From: Treponema sp.
GTDB taxonomy: Bacteria > Spirochaetota > Spirochaetia > Treponematales > Breznakiellaceae
Length of the DNA stretch: 9,317 nucleotides
NCBI GenBank assembly: GCA_031273835.1
Contig: JAISRD010000243.1
Coordinates: 1-9,317, forward strand
Direction: 5' to 3'
Both the position numbers and the translations under genes were made by a program. Below the pieces are notes generated by a model. The model searched no databases and had not been told where the DNA came from. It saw nothing but the letters and a program-made list of their open reading frames with translations. This document shows positions 6,631 to 9,317 of this stretch, piece by piece. Every line of letters begins with the position of its first letter. The first letter of the stretch is position 1.

Positions 6631-8012
6631 TGTCCCGGGATCTCAGGTCCAGGCTTCGGCGTATACGGGAATCCGGCGGTCCCGTACCGGAATTAAGCAG
6701 GTTAAGCGCGGGTCCCGCGTCCGGCGCGGGCAGGGCGGAAACGCCGGGTCCCGGAGGATGCGGCCCGCGGACGGCGCCGCTGCCGGGACCTGCGCAAGGG
6801 GCGGATCTAACAGGCGGGAGCTTTACTTCCCCGCTGCCGGGGAAATCCGCCTGGGTTCCAGCGGGCTTCAAGGTTCTGCGCCGTACCCTGACCCTTAGGC
6901 CGGACCGTCCCATGCCCGCGGTTCTGCCGGCGGCGCTGCCCATACTGCTGCCGGACCTCCGTAACGCCCCGCCATCCGAAGACCGCCCACCCGAAGGCCG
7001 GCCGTTTCCTGCCTACAGGGCGGATCAATTTCTCTTTTTCGATTTGGAAACCACGGGACTTTCAAGCGGGGCGGGGACGACGGCCTTTCTTGCCGCTTTC
7101 GGTAAATTCGCCGAACAGGGGGGCCTCTGCGGGGAACTGATCGTAGATCAGTTCCTCCTCCTGGATTATCCGGGGGAAGGCGATTTTCTGGAAGGGGTGC
7201 TTTCGTTTATCGAGTCCCGGGGCGCTTCCTCGTTTCTTACCACCTATAACGGCAAGGCCTTTGACTCCCAGATCTTAAAAACCCGGTGCCTTATGAACGG
7301 CTTTGTTCCCCCCTCCCTTCCCCAGGCGGATCTGCTCCATCCCGCCCGGAGACTCTGGAAACGCATGCTCCCCAGTTGTTCCCAGGCCGTCATTGAAACC
7401 ATGGTCCTCGGTATCGACCGCAGCGGGGACCTTCCCGGCGCCCTGGCGCCGGATATCTGGTTTGCCTTTCTCCGTTCCGGCGGGGAAGCCGGCTCGCCGG
7501 AAGAAGCGGCCCTGGAGGGGATCTGCGATCATAATGTGAGGGATATTTCGGGGCTTGCATCGCTGTTCCGGGCCTTCGCCAATGTGGCCGCTTCCCCCCC
7601 GGAAGCCGCCGCGGTATACCGCTGTGATACGGAGAACCTCGCCATGCTTTGGCGGCGGGCGCAGCGCCTTAATCCCGAAAAGGACCTTGCCGCCGCGCTG
7701 CTTGAGAAGGCCGCCTCGGAATACCCCCGGGCCCGCCTGCGGCTGGCCCTTGACCGTTTCCGGCAGGGGAGGCACGGCGAGGGCCGCGGGCTGCTGAGTT
7801 CCCTCCTTGACGGAGCCGCCGGGGAAGCTTCCCCGGCCGTACAAGCCCTGGCCTTGAGGACCCTGGCGATTGACGCCGAACGGCGGCGGGGAAACCTTGA
7901 AGAAGCCCGCCGTCATGCGGAAAGGGCCCTGGAATTAGAGGGACTTCCCCCCCGGATCAGGGAGGACCTTACTCAAAGGTTCCGGCGGCTTAACCACGAA
8001 CCCACTAACTAA
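6630..8012 (+). CDS. mrfB: MrfB-type DEDDh exonuclease with helical/TPR-like C-terminus
   Basis: The protein has 460 residues from ATG 6630, whose A is the last base of the mrfA stop (TGATG); a GTG at 6627 adds one residue. No Shine-Dalgarno is needed if translation is coupled. Numbering from the GTG, the nuclease core spans about 132-315: F-F-D-L-E-T-T-G supplies D139 and E141, Y-N-G-K-A-F-D supplies D213, and D-H-N-V-R-D supplies H302 and D306, a complete DEDDh set with the H-x3-D spacing of RNase H-fold exonucleases. Residues about 330-455 are Ala/Leu/Arg-rich helices consistent with TPR repeats, as in B. subtilis YprB (~410 residues). Residues about 17-75 are a Pro/Gly/Ala-rich stretch that looks disordered and lengthens the protein. 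MrfB is thought to degrade DNA after MrfA unwinding or loading at the lesion. It is the last gene of the plus-strand block, with no clear terminator after it. Confidence 0.9.
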   Translation: MSRDLRSRLRRIRESGGPVPELSRLSAGPASGAGRAETPGPGGCGPRTAPLPGPAQGADLTGGSFTSPLPGKSAWVPAGFKVLRRTLTLRPDRPMPAVLPAALPILLPDLRNAPPSEDRPPEGRPFPAYRADQFLFFDLETTGLSSGAGTTAFLAAFGKFAEQGGLCGELIVDQFLLLDYPGEGDFLEGVLSFIESRGASSFLTTYNGKAFDSQILKTRCLMNGFVPPSLPQADLLHPARRLWKRMLPSCSQAVIETMVLGIDRSGDLPGALAPDIWFAFLRSGGEAGSPEEAALEGICDHNVRDISGLASLFRAFANVAASPPEAAAVYRCDTENLAMLWRRAQRLNPEKDLAAALLEKAASEYPRARLRLALDRFRQGRHGEGRGLLSSLLDGAAGEASPAVQALALRTLAIDAERRRGNLEEARRHAERALELEGLPPRIREDLTQRFRRLNHEPTN

Positions 8013-8057
8013 AGCACGCACAAACGTTTTAAACCCTAACTCCGCTCGAATTTAATT
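8013..8057. other. Short AT-richer spacer after mrfB
   Basis: This spacer between the mrfB stop and the transposase remnant holds no hairpin followed by T residues and no promoter I can defend. It marks the change from the GC-rich plus-strand block to the AT-richer accessory end, so one boundary of the mobile segment is probably close by. Confidence 0.4.
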
Positions 8058-8234
8058 ATGTCTATTATGCTCAGAGTGAACCGTGAAGTTCCTCGCGTCG
8101 ATATCAAAACCTTCGGCGTCTATGCCCTCTTTGAAAATCTGCTGCAGGACGAAATCCCTTCCCTCACAGAGGTTTTCGGGCAGGAACGGGCGGAAGCCCT
8201 TACTGCGCTATCTTTTCAAGCAAAGCATCCCTGA
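8058..8234 (+). pseudogene. Transposase N-terminal remnant (IS4/IS1634-like), truncated
   Basis: A 58-codon frame runs from ATG 8058 to TGA 8232-8234. Residues 16-52 read I-K-T-F-G-V-Y-A-L-F-E-N-L-L, then F-G-Q-E-R-A-E-A-L-T-A-L-S, which follows the pattern seen near the N-terminus of IS4/IS1634-type transposases (a G-x-x-x-L helix, then F-G-x-E-x-A-E and a hydrophobic helix). Nothing resembling the DDE catalytic core follows. After about 8215 the resemblance stops and the sequence belongs to the 3' end of hicB on the other strand, which it overlaps by 35 bp. No Shine-Dalgarno is visible and an in-frame stop lies at 8037-8039. It is probably not expressed. The family assignment is from memory of motif patterns and is tentative. 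Confidence 0.4.
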
Positions 8235-8592
8235 GGGTGGCTGAAAAATTAATATTCTTCCGTTCGGCGGCCTTATTGAGCCATGATGGAATTGTTAAAG
8301 TTTTTTTCACCGGCTTCTCCTCGTGGTTTGCCTTGAAGTCATCGGTATCAACATAAACAAGCGAAACAAATCCATTCTTCCGTTCGGGTTCAACTGTCTT
8401 TATATCGCTCGGCTCAGGAAGCGGTTCCCCTTCTTCCAAAGCAAGAAAAATACGCCCCGTTACAGCATCCGCCGCCATATACATGGCATCTGCCAAATCA
8501 TCGCCAAATGTGCCTATCGGGAAATCAGGAATAATAACAGAATAACGCCCGTCATCTTCCTGGTAAAAGCAAGCCGGATATGTATACCGCAT
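8200..8592 (-). CDS. hicB: HicB-family antitoxin
   Basis: The protein has 130 residues and starts at 8592 with a strong Shine-Dalgarno (GGGAGGT, 5-6 nt from the ATG, in the 14-bp gap after hicA). Residues 1-55 are the partial RNase H fold of HicB: Y-P-A-C-F-Y, D-G-R-Y-S-V-I-I-P-D-F-P, then G-D-D-L-A-D-A-M-Y-M-A-A-D-A. Residues about 95-129 (K-K-T-L-T-I-P-S-W-L-N-K, then N-F-S-A-T-L-R-D-A-L-L-E) form a ribbon-helix-helix DNA-binding domain. HicB antitoxins block HicA by direct binding and repress their own operon through the DNA-binding domain. The gene order toxin first, antitoxin second is the usual hicAB order. Its better ribosome binding site relative to hicA would favour antitoxin excess. 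The last few codons overlap the transposase remnant on the opposite strand. Confidence 0.92.
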   Translation of the reverse strand: MRYTYPACFYQEDDGRYSVIIPDFPIGTFGDDLADAMYMAADAVTGRIFLALEEGEPLPEPSDIKTVEPERKNGFVSLVYVDTDDFKANHEEKPVKKTLTIPSWLNKAAERKNINFSATLRDALLEKIAQ

Positions 8593-8606
8593 AATTACCT
8601 CCCGGG

Positions 8607-8858
8607 CTATTTCAGCCCTGCTTGTTTCAGGATCGAATCAACCAACCCAAGAACCTGCTTGCGCAGGGGAGGCAGAGCGGTCGGGGTATGTACCCTTCGC
8701 AACGAATCAACAATCATTGGTGGAGTATCACCGGAGTGTTTCGGAATAGTTATCGTTCCTTTCTTGACCGAATGACGATAGTTGTGATGAGAACCTTTTA
8801 CCCGCGCCAGAAACCAGCCGTCATCAAGAACAATCCTTTCGATTTCCCTAAACTTCAT
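8607..8858 (-). CDS. hicA: HicA-family mRNA interferase toxin with an in-frame internal insertion
   Basis: The protein has 83 residues, whereas HicA toxins are usually about 60. The first part is canonical: helix 1, then D-G-W-F-L-A-R-V-K-G-S-H-H-N-Y-R-H with the expected catalytic histidine at 24, then K-K-G-T-I-T-I-P-K-H-S-G-D. The C-terminus V-D-S-I-L-K-Q-A-G-L-K is the typical last helix. Between them residues 53-75 are extra and begin and end with V-D-S; removing 23 residues leaves a 60-residue, standard HicA. The extra DNA is bounded by a 9-bp direct repeat (see the repeat entry). HicA is a dsRBD-fold RNase that cleaves mRNA; whether this version is active is unknown because the insertion lies between the last strand and the last helix. 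No Shine-Dalgarno precedes the ATG at 8858. It is the first gene of the hicAB pair. Confidence 0.9.
   Translation of the reverse strand: MKFREIERIVLDDGWFLARVKGSHHNYRHSVKKGTITIPKHSGDTPPMIVDSLRRVHTPTALPPLRKQVLGLVDSILKQAGLK
8634..8711. repeat. In-frame insertion in hicA flanked by 9-bp direct repeats
   Basis: CGAATCAAC occurs at 8634-8642 and again, exactly, at 8703-8711, 69 bp (23 codons) apart. The 60 bp between them (8643-8702) contain two small hairpins: CCTGC-TTGC-GCAGG (8654-8667) and GGGTA-TG-TACCC (8684-8695). By my count the insert is 37/60 G+C against 25/60 in the adjacent hicA stretch 8703-8762. The exact repeat looks like a target-site duplication, but the ends of the insert are not inverted repeats. 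A rival reading is partial duplication of the hicA 3' end: CCTGCTTG occurs both at 8617-8624 and at 8654-8661. Confidence 0.8.
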
Positions 8859-8889
8859 GATATAAATATATCACGTATTACACGTATTA
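8859..8889 (-). promoter_or_regulatory. hicA promoter/operator region: palindrome plus tandem 9-mers
   Basis: Directly before the hicA ATG lies the palindrome GATATA-AA-TATATC (8859-8872). Next to it is a tandem pair of CACGTATTA (8872-8880 and 8881-8889). On the minus strand TATATT (8870 to 8865) is a good -10 candidate ending 6 nt before the start codon. Repeats over a promoter next to a ribbon-helix-helix antitoxin gene are plausible HicB operators. No matching -35 is evident. Confidence 0.45.
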
Positions 8890-8915
8890 AAGAAGAAGAA
8901 ACAATCCACCATCAT
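8871..8915 (-). CDS. 14-codon leader ORF between integrase and hicA
   Basis: A small frame encodes MMVDCFFFFNTCNT. It has the strongest ribosome binding site of this end of the window: AAAAGGAG (minus strand, 8926-8919), 3 nt before the first ATG and 6 nt before the second. That Shine-Dalgarno overlaps the integrase stop codon. The stop of the mini-ORF is 12 nt before the hicA ATG, which itself lacks a Shine-Dalgarno, so ribosomes finishing it could reinitiate on hicA. It could also be a chance leftover of a lost gene start. Expression is not shown by sequence alone. Confidence 0.3.
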   Translation of the reverse strand: MMVDCFFFFNTCNT

Positions 8916-8924
8916 AAACTCCTT

Positions 8925-9317
8925 TTACGACACCCTGAACTGAATAATATTCGGCCTCGGTTCTTCTTGTTGTTCCTGCTCCTTTTCTTTCCTGGCCTCC
9001 GATATTTTCCGCCCGATGTCCCGGATCGTTTTCTCCGTGCTATGCAGGTAACCCTTTGTGGTTTTGAGGTCCGAGTGCCCGAGGAATTCCTGGATGTACC
9101 GCAGGGAAACCCCCAGCGCTTCCAGCAGGGAGGCTATGGAGTGCCGGGAACTGTGGGGGACTATCCTGCGGCCGCCCAGCTCGATGCCGGCACGTTCCAG
9201 CCATATCTTGAACCGCCCTTTTATCCATGACGGCCCGATTGCCTTTCCGTTTTTTTCCGCGAAAACAAATTCATGCCGGCCATTCTCATCCCAAAGTTTT
9301 TTTATCGCGTTTTGGAG
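8925..9317 (-). CDS. Tyrosine recombinase/integrase, C-terminal catalytic part (5' end off the window)
   Basis: The frame is open from the right edge to TAA at 8925-8927, giving 130 residues of a longer protein. It carries most of the tyrosine recombinase active site: H-S-S-R-H (visible residues 55-59, the H-x-x-R box), L-G-H-S-D-L-K-T-T (79-87, the third catalytic His/Trp position) and the nucleophile in K-G-Y-L-H (Tyr at 90). The surrounding pattern, A-S-L-L-E-A-L-G-V-S-L-R-Y-I-Q-E-F-L-G-H, is typical of phage-type integrases. The last ~25 residues form a charged E/K/Q-rich tail. The first catalytic arginine and the core-binding domain should lie beyond the window. It is followed within 70 bp by hicAB on the same strand, suggesting an integrated element carrying the toxin-antitoxin pair. 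No attachment site can be recognised with only one edge visible. Confidence 0.9.
   Translation of the reverse strand, partial: LQNAIKKLWDENGRHEFVFAEKNGKAIGPSWIKGRFKIWLERAGIELGGRRIVPHSSRHSIASLLEALGVSLRYIQEFLGHSDLKTTKGYLHSTEKTIRDIGRKISEARKEKEQEQQEEPRPNIIQFRVS

Noticed and set aside
6347..6943. 198-residue minus-strand frame across the mrfA-mrfB junction
   Set aside because: It is Pro/Arg/Gly-rich shadow translation; the plus strand holds the MrfA cysteine cluster and the mrfB start.
8323..8775. 150-residue plus-strand frame opposite hicB/hicA
   Set aside because: It is antisense to two recognised genes, with no motif and no upstream ribosome site.
8622..9230. 202-residue plus-strand frame opposite hicA and the integrase
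   Set aside because: The opposite strand carries clear HicA and tyrosine recombinase motifs; this frame has none.
1..9317. CRISPR arrays, tRNA or rRNA genes, riboswitches
   Set aside because: I saw no regularly spaced repeats beyond the two-copy ones listed, no cloverleaf-like sequence and no recognisable riboswitch core; a covariance-model scan was not possible.

Overview
The window reads as chromosomal DNA of a GC-rich bacterium with a Gram-negative-type envelope. My best guess is a treponeme-like spirochaete, for example of the termite-gut kind. This rests on the spirochaetal-looking lipoprotein, the SH3b secreted protein and the overall gene mix, not on any marker gene, so treat it as moderate to low confidence. 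Roughly the first 8 kb is densely packed plus-strand genes. The last 1.1 kb is visibly more AT-rich, runs on the minus strand and looks like accessory or mobile DNA.

Layout: (1) 1-728, the 3' part of a lipoprotein gene whose start lies off the left edge, followed by a perfect 30-bp palindrome. (2) 912-1547, a small exported protein with a C-terminal SH3b domain, behind a recognisable TTGACA promoter. (3) 1624-4084, a two-gene unit: a large protein with a possible N-terminal winged helix and a C-terminal domain resembling the pRiA4b ORF-3 family, then (1 bp later) a PTS IIA / PtsN-type domain with its phospho-histidine intact. (4) 4085-4299, an intergenic region with a 33-bp tandem duplication that includes the ptsN stop codon, and a T-tract terminator. 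(5) 4300-8012, an overlapping pair that matches MrfA (DEAH helicase with DUF1998 four-cysteine C-terminus) and MrfB (DEDDh exonuclease with a helical, TPR-like tail), the DNA-repair pair known from Bacillus subtilis YprA/YprB. (6) 8013-8199, mostly a remnant that looks like the N-terminal part of an IS4/IS1634-type transposase. (7) 8200-8858 on the minus strand, a hicA-hicB toxin-antitoxin module. (8) 8925-9317 on the minus strand, the C-terminal catalytic half of a tyrosine recombinase that runs off the right edge; between it and hicA is a 14-codon ORF with a strong Shine-Dalgarno sequence.

How the parts fit: MrfA and MrfB should act together (helicase unwinding feeding a nuclease) in repair of DNA damage such as mitomycin-type lesions. 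The PtsN-like protein and its upstream partner are translationally linked and probably regulatory. Integrase, hicAB and transposase remnant together mark a mobile island joining the housekeeping block near 8.0-8.2 kb.

The most unusual observation is that hicA carries an in-frame 69-bp insertion (60 bp plus one copy of a 9-bp direct repeat) just before its last helix. Removing it restores a canonical 60-residue HicA. A second pattern is that three genes here (1624, 4300 and hicA) lack a Shine-Dalgarno sequence and instead have a -10-like hexamer 6-7 nt before the ATG, which would fit leaderless transcripts.
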